Source: Glycine soja
Lineage: Eukaryota; Streptophyta; Magnoliopsida; Fabales; Fabaceae
DNA: 64,000 nucleotides
NCBI RefSeq assembly: GCF_004193775.1
Contig: NC_041002.1
Coordinates: 11,816,485-11,880,484 of the forward strand
Direction of reading: 5' to 3'
The notes under the pieces are model-generated. The model had not been told where the DNA came from, made no database searches, and worked only from the letters and a program-made list of their open reading frames with translations. Within the stretch, counting starts at the first letter, position 1. Each line of letters starts with the position of its first letter. This document shows positions 38,296-51,400 of the stretch, one piece after another. The position numbers and the translations under genes were made by a program.

Positions 38296-40564
38296 ATAAT
38301 TGATGTTTGCATAAATTTTCACATGTTTGATTTTTTGTTTGGAGAAGATTTCAGAATTAATTCTAAATTGAAATAACTTTGAATAAATTATGCATTGGAT
38401 ATAAAATTTTGTAATTTTATAATAAAACATCTAAACATAAATCACGTTGAATCAATTTTAACCAAAATCAATTCCATTTAAAATTAGCTTTCTCATTCTC
38501 ATTGTACGTTAATCCAAAAATACTATATAAATGCCCCTTCTAGAGCCAAATTAGCAAATTAAACAGCAGTATTTCTTCGTTACTATTCACTCCTCAAATG
38601 GAACTTGACCCTAATGATGAGTTACTTGAATCTTCTGCAGTGTCATCATGTGAATAGTGTAGATAAAAAAATCATTTCTATCTTAAACTATACCCCAGAT
38701 TCCAAAAATTACATGTGAAGACAGTAAAAAATTTCACTTCAACCTTAAACTATAAACCTTTAACTAGAGTTTAGACATGATTAGGCTTAGTTGATTGAAA
38801 TTCCACACGATTTAATCCAAGCCCATTTGTTAAAGAAATACGGTTAAACCATGCATGTTTTGGTTCTCATATATATATAAAAATGTTCGAAATTTATTTC
38901 TCTAAAATTTTGTCAAAGTTAGTCGTGTTATCTCAACTACATGCCCCTTATTGGATAAAATGGTCTGTCTCACAATTTGTCGGCCTCATTTTTACGCATT
39001 CTCTATTCTCCACTTCTCCTCATTTTGGTTTTGGACTTCTCCAAAACTACCACAACTTTTCATCTGCCTTTTGTAAACAGAAGCACCATTATGCTTGTTT
39101 TGCACCCGTTGTTAGAATTCAAAATGGTTTCCTGTAACACTTAAAGGCAGTACTTGTGACAATTTTTTCATCCATGCTAGCTATCACATACTTAAAAAGG
39201 TGTTGTAAGACTATTTTAATATTTTTTGTATACCATTCTCGAGTTTATGTCTTACTCTAAATCATGATAACTAATGACTTTCTTGAAGATCAATAGCATT
39301 TTTCATTCCTTAGCTACTATGTCAAGATCCATATTGGCAATCCTAGCTAAAAGGTAAAATTTAAAGTTTAAATCATCAATGTTATTGTCTATTATGTTAG
39401 AGAGAAAGAAAAAAAAAAGACAATTATATCAAAGGGTTCATTATTTTGTGTCCCTCATCTTTTCTGGATTTTCATTTTTAGTCTATCAAAAAATTTTATT
39501 TCCTTTTAGTCCCTCAAAAAAAGTTTCGATCTGTTTTTGATCTCTAATGTATAATTTTTTAGAGACTAAAAATAGAATAATTTTTTTTAGGAACTAAAAC
39601 AAGACAAAAAAAATGATGGAAGAATTAATAAAAACGAAAATCCACAAAAGATAAGAGAAACCTTTATTAAATATAATGAATGGGCCCTACTTGATTGTGC
39701 TCTCTGTTCTAAGTTCTAACCCAACATATATGGCAAAATCCAAATTGACAACCCTAAAATGTCAGATTTAAATTTAAATAGTTTTATTAAATATAATTAG
39801 TAGATCATAGTTGATAAAATTGTTTTTCTGTGTTCAACATAAATCAGTATTTGTTACTCTACTTTCAGTAACAATTTTCAATCTAGGAATTAAATGCGCT
39901 CTGAAAAGGACGGCCACCAGTACTCCTTAAGCTACAGTATGATTTATGAAGTCTCAATTACAAGTTTAAGGGTTCTTAAGGATATTCATTATACTGTTAG
40001 AAAATACGGCTAAAAGGAAAGATATTTTTATACAGTAATAACTAATAAGTAAATATTTATCCAAGTATCACCAAAATAATATTAGTGTGAAGTTGTTCTG
40101 AAGTGAAAGATGCCTGTGATCTAGAAAAGAAAAAAACATATTTACACAAACATATATACAAATAAACTTAACATTACATCCAACCAAAAACTTTTAAGAT
40201 ATTAGATTTATAAGTGTTTCTCACTTATATATAACTCAAAACGTTTGTTCTTATCTAAGGTGAGACTTTTTACTCATATTTGTTGTAATCTAACATATAG
40301 CTAAAAGTCTTTGATTTTTCCAATGTCCTAATTACAAAAGGGTCCAATTTTCTAATCAAGATTTAAGAGTCGTGGGTTGGTACCAGTATCACCTATGATC
40401 AATTTGTTGGCCTTATCAAAAAGCAAAAGAAAACATCCGGCGGAAAAAAGAAAAAGATATTACATAGTTTTCACATTGACACTATAGTATTCTAAAGAAT
40501 TACACTTCCCTCATTAGTCATTACAATATAAATACTTAAAAAACAGAAGCAAGAAATAGCACAA
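38296..40564. other. Intergenic; short promoter-like segment and a foldback repeat
   Basis: A TATA-like CTATATAAATGCC lies near 38523 and an ATG at 38598 opens a 19-codon frame (MELDPNDELLESS...), too short and unmatched to call a gene. A foldback element spans about 39437-39680. The 84-codon frame at 38883-39137 shows no motif. Nothing else is recognised. Confidence 0.45.
39437..39680. repeat. Foldback (MITE-like) element
   Basis: TTCATTAT...CATCTTTTCTGGATTTTCATTT on the left pairs with AACGAAAATCCACAAAAGATAAGAG...ATAATGAA on the right, giving an imperfect ~244-bp hairpin. Confidence 0.6.
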
Positions 40565-41109
40565 TCAAGGCCCATTATTGATGTCTTGTGTGTAGACATA
40601 ATCCGTATGAGCAACCATTGTTGTTTTAGCCACACACTCAGTCCTGTCTAGCCCCTTGCAAGCACCACCATCATCATTGAATCGTGTCTTTTCCTACATA
40701 GTACAAGAAAATTAACAAAAAAAGGTTTTAGTACTTTGTGGAAACAAACATAAACATAGCATGTAACTGAACAAAAATATCATAAGAACCCACTTAAGGT
40801 ATGCTTGGATTTTCGATGAGAGGATCCAAAAGTATGTTTGAGATCATGTTTAATTACCCCTCAAAAAGTATTTTAAAAGTAAAAAAATTCTTGCAAACTT
40901 AGTTTTAGAGACTTTATGTGCTTTTGTAGATTTCAATCCGAACATGCACTTACAAGTGGTGCTGTTGTTACATGGGAAGAAGAAACTGGTCTGTGCGGAA
41001 CAGAATCTGGACTAATATTGGTGTTGATCATGAACAAGGACCTGCCACCAACAACTGTGAAGAGAAGAACATAAATAACGAAGAATAATATTGTGATGCA
41101 CCTTGCCAT
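40565..41109 (-). CDS. PSK: Phytosulfokine precursor with YVYTQ pentapeptide (PSK-gamma type)
   Basis: Two exons on the minus strand: 41109-40954 (52 codons) and 40693-40565 (42 codons plus TGA). They are joined in phase 0 across a 260-bp intron with donor GTAAGT and acceptor TATGTAG. The 94-residue preproprotein begins with a hydrophobic signal peptide (MARCITILFFVIYVLLFTVV). It has a variable middle, then the family's conserved cysteine pair (GGACKGL...TECVAK) and VAHTD directly before YVYTQ at residues 84-88, followed by DINNGP. Phytosulfokines are secreted, tyrosine-sulfated (the Asp before Tyr favours TPST) and cut by subtilases, and they signal through the LRR kinase PSKR. The common form is YIYTQ. 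Val at position 2 matches, as I recall, the PSK-gamma reported from soybean seeds. Exon coordinates were deduced by hand. Confidence 0.9.
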
Positions 41110-41169
41110 ATGGTTAACTTAAACTATTTACTGGGAACATATAACTTTGGCACAAATAGAGTGAATGAA

Positions 41170-41184
41170 GGGAAATATAAATGG
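41170..41184 (-). promoter_or_regulatory. Candidate TATA region of the phytosulfokine gene
   Basis: The minus strand reads CCATTTATATTTCCC about 65 bp upstream of the start codon, which would give a short 5' UTR of roughly 35-40 bases. No other good TATA element was seen closer. Confidence 0.4.
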
Positions 41185-41723
41185 AAGTAGTAGTGGAAGT
41201 GTGAAGTTCCATGAGTGAGCATTGAAATCATGCAACCTACCACAAAAAGTCAAAGCAAATTCAATGCCCCCATTAATTTAGAAGTAAATGCTTCCTGTCT
41301 TTCTAGGGGACAAGAATTATTTTAAATTGAGAGACATTGCATTGAGGAGTGGGAAGTGAGAACCGTTTTGCTCCTTCCTTCTTTCTTGGCTATTCTTTAT
41401 GTTTTTGTCACCAGAGCGCAAGCTGTTCTTGCAAGTCTAGTGTACGATAAATTAACACTCTCACAGCTCACTTGCATGTGGTAGACACTTGTGGATGTTG
41501 GGTCTTCGAATTCTTTATCCGCCTAAAGTCAAATAAAAAGTCCATAATTTACATTATAGTTTAATCTTCGTTAAAAGTTTTTCTTTCTGTCTACTCCTTT
41601 AATTGTTAAAAGATTTTATTTCATTTGAAATAGAAATATGCGCAAATTATCTATGCATTAATAATGTAAAATTTGCATTTTTTTTCCCAATCACAAGTTA
41701 TTACGTATAATAAATTTATTGAC

Positions 41724-44704
41724 TATTAAAATAAGATTTAATTGCAAAATTCATCCTCATATTTTGTTTGTTTCACCAAATCGATCCCCTATTTTTTAAT
41801 TTATTGTTTGAGCTCTCAATATTTTAAAATTTACTATCTGAGTCCTCCTAATTTTAATTATTGACTAAAAGTTAACTATTAAATTTTAAACATTGACTAG
41901 ACTAGAAAGTTAATCAACATTTTTTTACCATGGTCATGGTCCTTGGTGTGAGAATTATACTCCTTTACCACTACAACTAAGTACTCATTTCAATATTTGA
42001 TGCAAAATATAATAATAATATAGGTTTAATTTTATACGAAAATAGTTCAAAATTCTAATTTTATTCTTTTTTAATTTATTATATTTTATAATATCATATA
42101 TTATCTTTTAAATATAATATATAAGATTAAATTTTATTTTAACATAAATTAGAATATATATATTTATATAAGTTTTATTTTTATTTTATATATTATATTT
42201 ATCTTTTAAAATAATGCTTGTGAGTTAGTGACAATATTTTCTTATCTATATTAAGATATTCATGTTATTTATTACAATATAGATAAAAAAATATTATCAA
42301 TAAATTACATACATAAATATTTTAAAAAAATCAAATATACTGTCATTTTATTTAATTACGTGTCTTTACTGTATAATTTAATTCTTTAAAAAAATTGTTG
42401 GATCGAGTGGCCTCAGAATAATTAAGAAGGGGGGGTGAATTAATTATTCCTAAACCTTTACCAATTAAGAAATTACTTTTTTAAGGCTTTTACTAAATTG
42501 TTAAGAGAATGAGGAGTAGAAGAAAATCTTAACAGAAAGTAAAAGCGGAAATTAAATGCACAGCGGAAAGTAAAAGAGTAGGAAAGAAGGAAACAAACAC
42601 ACAAGAGTTTTTATACTGGTTCGCCAACAACCCGTGCTTACATCCAGTCCCCAAGCGACCTGCGGTCCTTGAGATTTCTTTCAACCTTGTAAAAATCTTT
42701 TTACAAGCAAAGATCCACAAGGGATGTACCTTCCCTTGTTCTCTTTGAAACCCTAGTGGATGTACCCTCCACTAGAACTGATCCACAAGAGATGTACCCT
42801 CTCTTGTTCTCAGTCAAACCCAAGTAGATGTACCCTCTACTTGTACCACAAAGGATGTACCCTCCAATGTGTTGAGACAAAGATCTCAGGCTGTTAAACC
42901 TTTGATACTTTGTGAATGGGGGTACAAAAGAATTCTCAGGCGGTTAGTCCTTTGAACACTTTTGTATTAGGGAATGAGAAGAATCAAAAGAATTCTCAGA
43001 CTGTGTCGTTTTGAATTCTTTGACAAGAGAGAAGGGAGACACAAAAGAATTCAGACGGTTAGTCCTTTGTTCTTTTGGAAAAGGGAGAAGAGAGACACAA
43101 AAAGAATTCAAGCGGTTAGTCCTTGGCGAATTCTTTTTGGCAAAGGAAGAAGAGAATGAAAAGATGAATAGCACAAGTTTTCAAGATTTAGAAAATCAGA
43201 AAACTTCAGAAAGCTTTTGGTACAAAGAAGAAGAAGAAGTTCAAAGAGATTCAAGGCTTGTAAATGATTGATCAAATGAATGTAAAAGTATTTTGAAAAG
43301 CAAATCAAAGTCTTGCTTTTATAGACTCTTCATGTATGGCCAAGAAGACCATTTAGAAGAGTTATAACTTTTAGAAAAACTTAAAACCAATTTGAAAAAG
43401 TCAAAAACCTTTTGAAGAGTTACATCTTTTGATTTATTCAGAAACAAACACTGGTAATCGATTACCAAATTAGTGTAATCGATTACACAAAGATTTTGTG
43501 TGAAAGGATGTGACTTTTCACATTTAAATTTGAAATTTAACGTTCAAAGGCACTGGTAATCGATTACCAAAATATTGTAATCGATTACAGCTTTTTGAAA
43601 ATAATTGGAACGTTGTAAATTCAATTTGAAAACTTTTTCAAAACCATTTTGCTATTGGTAATCGATTACAACAATCTGGTAATCGATTACCAGAGAGTAA
43701 AAACTCTTTGGTAAAAGGTTTTGTCAAAAACTCATGTGCTATTCAAAGTTTTGAAAAACTTTTTAATACTTATCTTGATTGAGTCTTCTCTTCATTCTTG
43801 AATCTTGAGTCTTGAATCTTGATCTTGATTCTTGAGATCTTGAACCTTGAATCTTGATTCTTGTCTCTAGACTTTCTTCTTGAGTCTTGAATTCTTCTTG
43901 ATTCTTATCTTGAACTCTTGAATTGTTCTTGATTGATCTTTGATTTACTTGAGTTGTTCTTTGATTGATCTTTGATTCACTTGAGTTGTTCTTTGATTGA
44001 TCTTTGAGCTTTTTGTCATCACCTTTGTCATCATCTTTTGTTATCATCATTGTTATCATCAAAACGCCTTTGAATCACCTTTGATTCACCATGAAGCTTT
44101 GCTTCTACAAAAATTACATATCTGATTAAATAAAGTTAAATATAAATAGAAACATACTATTATAATACATAACAAGAATATCTTAATATAGGTAAAAAAA
44201 TACTATTATTAAATCACATATATAAATATTTTAAAAGATAATAAAATATTGTTATTATATGAAATTATAATTTATATAAAAAAATAGCATTAAAGATAAA
44301 ATTTATATTATATCTTTACTGTGTAAAATAAGTTTTTAATAATGTGATATAAAATACATAAGATTATAAAAATATAATATATAATAAAAATAAAACTTAT
44401 ATAAGTATAGATATTCTAATTTATATGAAAATAGAATTTAATCTTATATATTATATTTTAAAAGATAATATATAAGATGGTAAAAATATAATAAATTAAA
44501 AATAATAGTTTAAATTTTAAACTATTTTTGTATAAAACTTATATTAATATTATATTTTGCACTAAATATTTAAATGAATACTTGGATGTAGTTATAAATG
44601 AATATATCTTTTACTTCAAAGATCATGATTCTAGTCTTTCCTCAATAGATTTGGTGAAATGACAACATAGAGGAACAAATTTTACAATTAAGCCTTAAAA
44701 TAAT
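41724..44704. mobile_element. Foldback/TIR element split by a solo LTR
   Basis: The left arm, 41724-42390, is complementary to the right arm, 44115-44704. Outer ends: TTTAATTGCAAAATTCATCC on the left against the complement of ACAAATTTTACAATTAAG on the right, then TTTCACCAAATC against GATTTGGTGAAA, and AGTACTCATTTCAATATTTG against CTAAATATTTAAATGAATAC. Without the LTR at 42396-44109 the element would be about 1.26 kb of nearly pure inverted repeat. No transposase is present. A target duplication was not resolved. Confidence 0.7.
42396..44109. mobile_element. Solo LTR with 5-bp target duplication
   Basis: 1,714 bp from TGTTGGATCG to GCTTCTACA (TGT...ACA ends), flanked by AAAAT at 42391-42395 and again at 44110-44114. 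No internal retrotransposon sequence is present, so it is a solo LTR left by LTR-LTR recombination. Inside are imperfect GATGTACCCTC repeats (42720-42870), six ATCGAT palindromes (43450-43695) and a CTTGA-rich run (43780-44000). Short frames at 42944-43271 and 43763-44062 reflect these repeats. The family is not certain. Confidence 0.85.
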
Positions 44705-45050
44705 TATTTAAAAATAATATGAAACATAATATTGAAAATAGATAGAAATTAAACTCTAGAATCATTATTAGCATTATTAGATTAATCTTTTTAATGAATA
44801 TATTTTTAACATACGAATTTTTTTAGAAATGAAAACATCTACTATCTCCCCGTCTCTATATTGACCCTTTTAATTAATTAACTTATAAAGACCATTTTAA
44901 TTAATTAACAAAAATTATAAAAGTTGGTTAAATTAGTTAATAGCAGATAAATTTGTTAATAATTTTTAATGGGACTCATCATTCTAGTTTTTCCCCTTAA
45001 TTACTTTTCACTTGATGAGTTAATGTGCGAAGAAAGAATAGTAATTATAT

Positions 45051-46488
45051 AATTTAGGATAAATAGTGTAATTCGCTAATAAATGTGTTCCTGAAAGATG
45101 TAAATACAAAATTTAATCCTCAGAAGTGTAAAAAGTGTGACAAATATATTCGACCGTTGACTGTCATCCGTCACCCTTAAAAAAGTTTCCTACATGGCAC
45201 ATAGGGACAAATTTGTCACGGAAAAGATTGGTCAACGTGGTTATCTCTAATTATCAACATAGGGACATATTTGTCATGTAACTTTTGATATTACCACAAT
45301 TTGGAATAGGGATATTTGTGACATTAATGATTTCAAATAAAAATTCATTGTTCAGTCTTGCTTTCGCCTCTTTTTCTTCTCGCTTTCTTTCCCAAAATGT
45401 TTTTTCTTTTTCTTATTCTAGCTTCCTTCCCCAATGTGCTTCCTTTTTGTAACGTTGGTTGTAATTCTTCTTCTCTTGTTCTTCTTCTCGCGCACTTCCA
45501 TTGCTTCCTTTCCCAAACATTGGTTATTCTTCTTCTTCACGCTTGTTTGAAAAGACCTCTGACTTCTTCCTCAATAAATGTGAGAGGTTAAGATTAATAT
45601 GTATACATATTCCTTGCAATCAAGCATTAGAGGGTAATAGCCAATGAGTATTTATTGATGAGTTGTTGAAGGATCTATTCATTCCAAGCTCTCAAAGAAG
45701 CAATCTATCAACAAAGCAAATAGTGAAAAGAATATCAAAGTTAGAAGATTGTCAAGTGACTGAGACATGGAGGTCTGCAAAACAAAGCTTGCAATTCCCT
45801 GGGACATGGAGGTCTGCAAAACAAAGAAAACCAGCAAGGACAACAAGTTCAAGTTGCAAAATACAAGATTTATATTTTGGTACAATATTTATTTTGGATA
45901 ATTTATATTGTGACAAACAAATTATGGTTCATAATCAATATTATTGATATTATTTTGTTTGTTTTAAATTATGCTTGCCAAAATATATTTTTTAAGTGAT
46001 TATTGTGACGTTATGTTTGTAACAATGAAAAATGACGAAAATCTACCATCAAATTATATTTTACTCTTAAAAAACGAAATTACTCACATTTTCTTCCAAA
46101 ATTGATAACTTATTAATATTCTTGTCCAACGGAACGCATTGACATTTAGGTCCAAAAATAATTACTAACAATTTCCTTCAAGAAAAAAATATTGACATTT
46201 TCTTCCAACAAAATATTATTGATATTTATGACAAAAAAGGATATCTTAGTGACATTTTCATCCAATCTAGTTAACATAACCACGTTTTGACAATCAATTT
46301 TGTGACAAATTTATCATTGTGCAACGTAGACAACTTTTTTAATAGTAACAAATGAAAGTTGACGGTCGGATATATTTGTCGCACTTTTAATACTTTCGAT
46401 GACTAAATTTTGCATTTATATCTTTCAGGGACACATTTATCAATGAATTACCCATTCAGGAACAACAATGATTATTTACCCTACAATT
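45051..46488. mobile_element. Non-autonomous terminal-inverted-repeat element
   Basis: 45051-45180 is complementary to 46350-46488. Shared words are AAATGTGTTCCTGAAAGAT against ATCTTTCAGGGACACATTT, and GACAAATATATTCGACCGT against ACGGTCGGATATATTTGTC. This gives ~130-bp terminal inverted repeats around a ~1.4-kb element. The interior has short frames at 45358-45591 and 45663-45947, the second containing two copies of ACATGGAGGTCTGCAAAACA 45 bp apart. Neither frame looks like a transposase. The interior may contain captured host sequence. Confidence 0.7.
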
Positions 46489-48300
46489 TATCTTGTTAAT
46501 TTGTAGTTACTCTCTTCTCTCAAAATAATTATTATTCTAGGTTATTTTATACCGATCAATAAAAATAAATAAATAAAATAAGAATTTTATAAAATTAACC
46601 TTATATTATTATTAATTCATTTTTAGATTTTGTAGTTTATAATTAATATATAAGGGATATAAATGAAAAATAATAATTAATGTTATATTAAAAAACTAAA
46701 ATGATAATTAATTTAAAACATTTTCTTTTCTTACGATGTGATTGAATGAGTAATTAACTTCTTGAATCGCTACAAGAGATAAAAAAGAGTTTATCTTATT
46801 AATCTACAATAATTATTTTTTTAAATTTAAAATATTATAAGTTTATTAAGGATTTAGTAAAAAAATAATTAATATAAGATATAATTTAGGAATCTTATAA
46901 AAATAGATAAATATATTTCTAATATATAAAAATCTTATACATAAATATGAATATCGTAACTCTTAAAAGTATCTACAATTTAATGAATTTATATTAGTTT
47001 TACATTAGGAAGTAAATTTGATTTTTTTTATCTTTCTAGATTAATTTGTGAGCGTTTTATACTTTTAAAGGTAAATTAGGTTATTTAACCAAAAATTTAT
47101 AATTCATATTATAGTTTAATCTTATCCATTTGGGTCAAGCATGATGCATTTAGCTGAATGTCAATCTATTAACCACCTTTTCTTCCTGTATCGTGTAGAT
47201 TTCTTTATATCCAATAAGGATTGCAATTCCGTAATCTCTAAATTCTTTTAAAATAAAAGTTAAAAATATATTTTTAATGTTTTTTTAATATATTTGATTA
47301 TAATTTTTTATAATTATTACGTCAAGTAGATTTTTATTTTTAATTTTATTATAATTAATTTTGATTTAATAATGTATTTTTTATATATATAAATTTTAAA
47401 TAAAAATCATAGGTTTAATAAAAATTTATATATGTCAAAAAGTCACTTTATCATTAAATTATTTGCATCAATAATTTATCATATTTTTTTTACATTTAAA
47501 AATTAAATTTAAATTTCCCATTTGTTAAAAATCAAATTTTCATTTTCTCACACCTTCAGTGAACAAATGGTATTTGCCTTTTGGTTTATTTTCATTCATG
47601 AGATGGGCGGTGGTTTGTTATTTTTTCACGAGAATTAATATTAAAGATTATTGTAAATTATTTTGGTTTTCACTTTTTTCTTCTTCCTTTATGAAGGCTT
47701 ACGCAATATTATTATTGATACCGACACTTCGTTATTCTTTATATTGATAACTTTATGTTGCTAAATTAAGTATTTTACACTTACTACCATACCGAACACT
47801 TTCATTATTTGCCCATTAGGGAGGGATGGGGTTGGATTGCTAAAATAAAAAATAAATTCAATCTCATTCCATTCAATCTAATTAAATTTAATTAAATATG
47901 ATAAAAAAAATAGATTAATCTATTTCAATTACTTACACTAAAAATAGATAGAAAAAAGAAGAGAGAAAAATAGTTGATAAGATTTTTTTTATTGACAAAT
48001 ATTAATTATTAATTTATTAGTTTTGGATGGAGGAGAGGAATGTAAAATAATTGATATGGTTACTGTACATTCCGTCAGAAACTTCAAATAAATAAAAAAT
48101 AAAGAGAATGAGAAAATAAATGATTTTTTTTTTAAAAAAAAGGAAACGAAGGAGAAATAGAGTGATTACACTTAATTTGCATAGCGCCAAGATTAGTTGA
48201 AACTCGTAAAGATATTTTTTACTTTTCATTTTGTTCACCAAATACAAGAGTTCAGAGATATTTCTGTTTTCTACACCATTACTCTTATCCACTAACATTG
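46489..48300. other. Intergenic, upstream of the chaperonin gene
   Basis: Very AT-rich. No frame with a recognisable family and no RNA gene seen. The 48300-48413 segment is probably the 5' UTR of the chaperonin gene. Confidence 0.5.
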
Positions 48301-48413
48301 TCTAAACTCAAAAACCTTTGTTCAATTTCAACTTTTTGCACCACGCAGTTCTCGACACAAAGGTGTTGTTGGTTCCTCAAAACCAACACAACCAATCAAA
48401 GAAACTAAAAGCC

Positions 48414-51400
48414 ATGGCATGTTCTTCATTCACATTTGCCAATCCATCATCAATTCCAAGACCGAGAAATTCATTACTTTCTTCTTCTCTAAGCCCGAGA
48501 GCCATGGCCAAAGAGCTTTACTTCAACCACGACGGTTCGGCCATGAAGAAGCTGTTGGTAAGGATTTTGGACTCTGTTAGTTTAACACTTGGTTTTGGTT
48601 CTTCACAAGATGTGAGTGAGTTGGTGTGTTGTGGTGCAGGCAGGAGTGGACATGGTGGCTGAGCTGCTTGGTGTGACATTGGGTCCAAAGGGGAGAAATG
48701 TTGTGCTGCCAAATAAGTATGGACCACCCAAGATTGTAAATGATGGAGAAACTGTTCTCAAAGAGGTGTTTTTTTTCTTATTATTCATTCATCATCAACC
48801 ATTTGCTTCTTCCCTTTTGTTGATGTTCTTTTTTTTGTAATGTGTTATTAGTTTTAAGGTTATGGATAAGTGACAATTGTCAATTGACAAATTTATGCCT
48901 TGTTTATTGATTACTGTTTTGAAAAATAGTTCTTTGTTTTCTATACCGATAAGAGGTGGCTCCTAGAAGATGATATTGTTGATCAATCATTCCCTAAGAA
49001 CTTGGACAAAAAAGCATTTGAAGAAAACACAAGAAGAGAATGGGAAAACATTTCCCAGATTTTTTAGTATTTTGGTTTTTAAAGCGCTTGTTTTGAAAAC
49101 AATTTTCAAAACATGATGGATGTTGGTTGAGAAATTGATTGCTGAGTGTAGTGTGAATTTGTTTTAGAAAACAGTTTTTAAAACGAAAAAGTAAGAAGAG
49201 AATCAAACATGGCCTTGCTTTCTTTTATTTTCAAATTCGGAGGTGTTTTTTCAATATTTAAACACTTGTCTTGTGGCTTGTGTAGTTTAATGAACTTTTC
49301 TATAATCTGGTCTAATAACAACATGGTTTTGTGCCTTAATTATGAAATTTGTTTCCCTAATGTTATATCAGATTGAATTGGAAGATCCGTTGGAAAATGT
49401 TGGAGTTAAATTGGTGAGACAAGCTGGTGCTAAAACCAACGACCAAGCTGGTGATGGCTCAACTACATCTGTTGTTCTTGCTCATGGCTTAATCAGAGAG
49501 GGGGCAAAGGTAAATATAATAAGCTGAACACGAGTATCCTATTACATCAATCAGAACGAAATGATTAGATAAATGGATGTTAGCATATATGATTACGAAG
49601 GTTTATACGAAAAATTAACATGTATAACTATATTAAAAAATTCTCTGTATTTCAAATTTGCAAATGAAGATTGGAAAACATTAGCTTTCGGTTAATGTTT
49701 TTGTCACTATGTCAATGGCTTTAAAAGGGGTTTCTTAAATTTGCGCTCTTATCCGCTCCTTTCTTTTTCCATTGTAGGTTATTGCAGCTGGAATGAATCC
49801 TGTTCAAATTGCTCGTGGCATTGAGAAGACAGCAACAGCGCTTGTTTCTGAACTCAGATTGATGTCAAGAGAAGTAAGTTCTACTCATTAGTTTTTTTAA
49901 AAAAGAAAAACACCTGGATTATTGAAAATTTTGAGAATCACAATGAAAATTATCTGGCTGCAGATGTTGATTTAATTGTGCTTTTTTCTGCCTGCCAATT
50001 GTTGCTTATAGTTGGAAACTGGAAAATCTTGCTGAATTCAACAACATTGGCTGCACTTGTAGGTTGAGGATCATGAGCTTGCAGATGTTGCTGCAGTCAG
50101 TGCTGGGAATGATTATTCAGTTGGAAACATGATTTCCGAGGCTCTGCACCAAGTAGGCAGAAGCGGAGTAGTGACAATTGAAACCGGAAGGAGTACCGAG
50201 AATAGTCTTGAGATTGTGGAAGGAATGCAATTTGATCGCGGATATCTGTCCCCATACTTTGTCAACAATAGAAGAAAGATGACAGTTGAACTCCACAACT
50301 GCAAGGTATGGCAAGTAGGGGCATTTGGACTTTGGAAGAACTTGTACAGAATTTATTTGAGTTTATAAAAGTGCTTATGGTTATGACCTTTTGTTTAAGT
50401 ATTAAGCTTGATTCAACAAGCTTCATGGTTGAGCTAATGATATCAGCTCCAATGTAATAAACTTAGGTGTTGTGTGGATACTTTTTCCGTAAGCACTTCC
50501 ATGAGAAGAGAATAAGAAGGTAAAATGAATTGAGTTTCTCTCACAAATTGAAATGAACTTATGCTCTTTAACTTAATAGAAGCCCTCTCCTTTAACTTCT
50601 CTAAATGTTGATGTGATAAGTTGATTTTAGCTTATGAAGTTCTGTTCATTTTACCTTCTTATTTTCTTCTCATATAAGTATTTATGGAGAAGTTTGTCCA
50701 AACCAGACCTTACGAGATAAACACTTAAACTCTTTAGTAAAGGGAATCAGGTATATAAAAGCCTTACCTAAGTTCTATTAAATAGATGGTGTATAATTCT
50801 TTGGTTGCAGTTGCTTTTGGTCGACAAGAAAATCACAAAAACAAAGGAGTTGATCAACATATTGAACAATTCTGCGAAAGAAAAATATCCAGTTTTGATA
50901 GTTGCAGAGGGCATTGAGCAAGAAGCTCTAGCTCCAGTCATTAAAAATAAACTTCGGGGTGCTCTTAAGGTAGCTGCCATTAAGGCTCCTGCCTTCGGTG
51001 AACGCAAGACCCATTACTTGGAAGATATTGCCATCTTGACTGGAGGTAGAAGATCAAACACTCAAATTTAGAAGCCTAAATATTCTGTTTGCTGATATGT
51101 TAATACAACTAGAAAGAAAAATTTCTATCAGGAGTGAATGACTGAAGTTGCTAAGAATATGTACTTAAATGACTTGTACCTTAAGTATATGACTCACTGA
51201 AATGTCAGATTAAGTCAAATTAATTGATGCCTATGCTTGTCCTCAATGACAAAGATAGCATGAAAATTAGCTGTTAACAACTTAAAAAGAGACATATAAC
51301 TGAAGCATTAACTTCCATTTGCTTCAATATGTTAGAATGCTGAGTGGAAGAAAGCATCAATAGTTTCTATATACAGTCTTCAAGTTTTAGTTCATTCTCT

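Noticed and set aside
42944..43308. Several overlapping short frames
   Set aside because: They come from imperfect internal repeats of the solo LTR.
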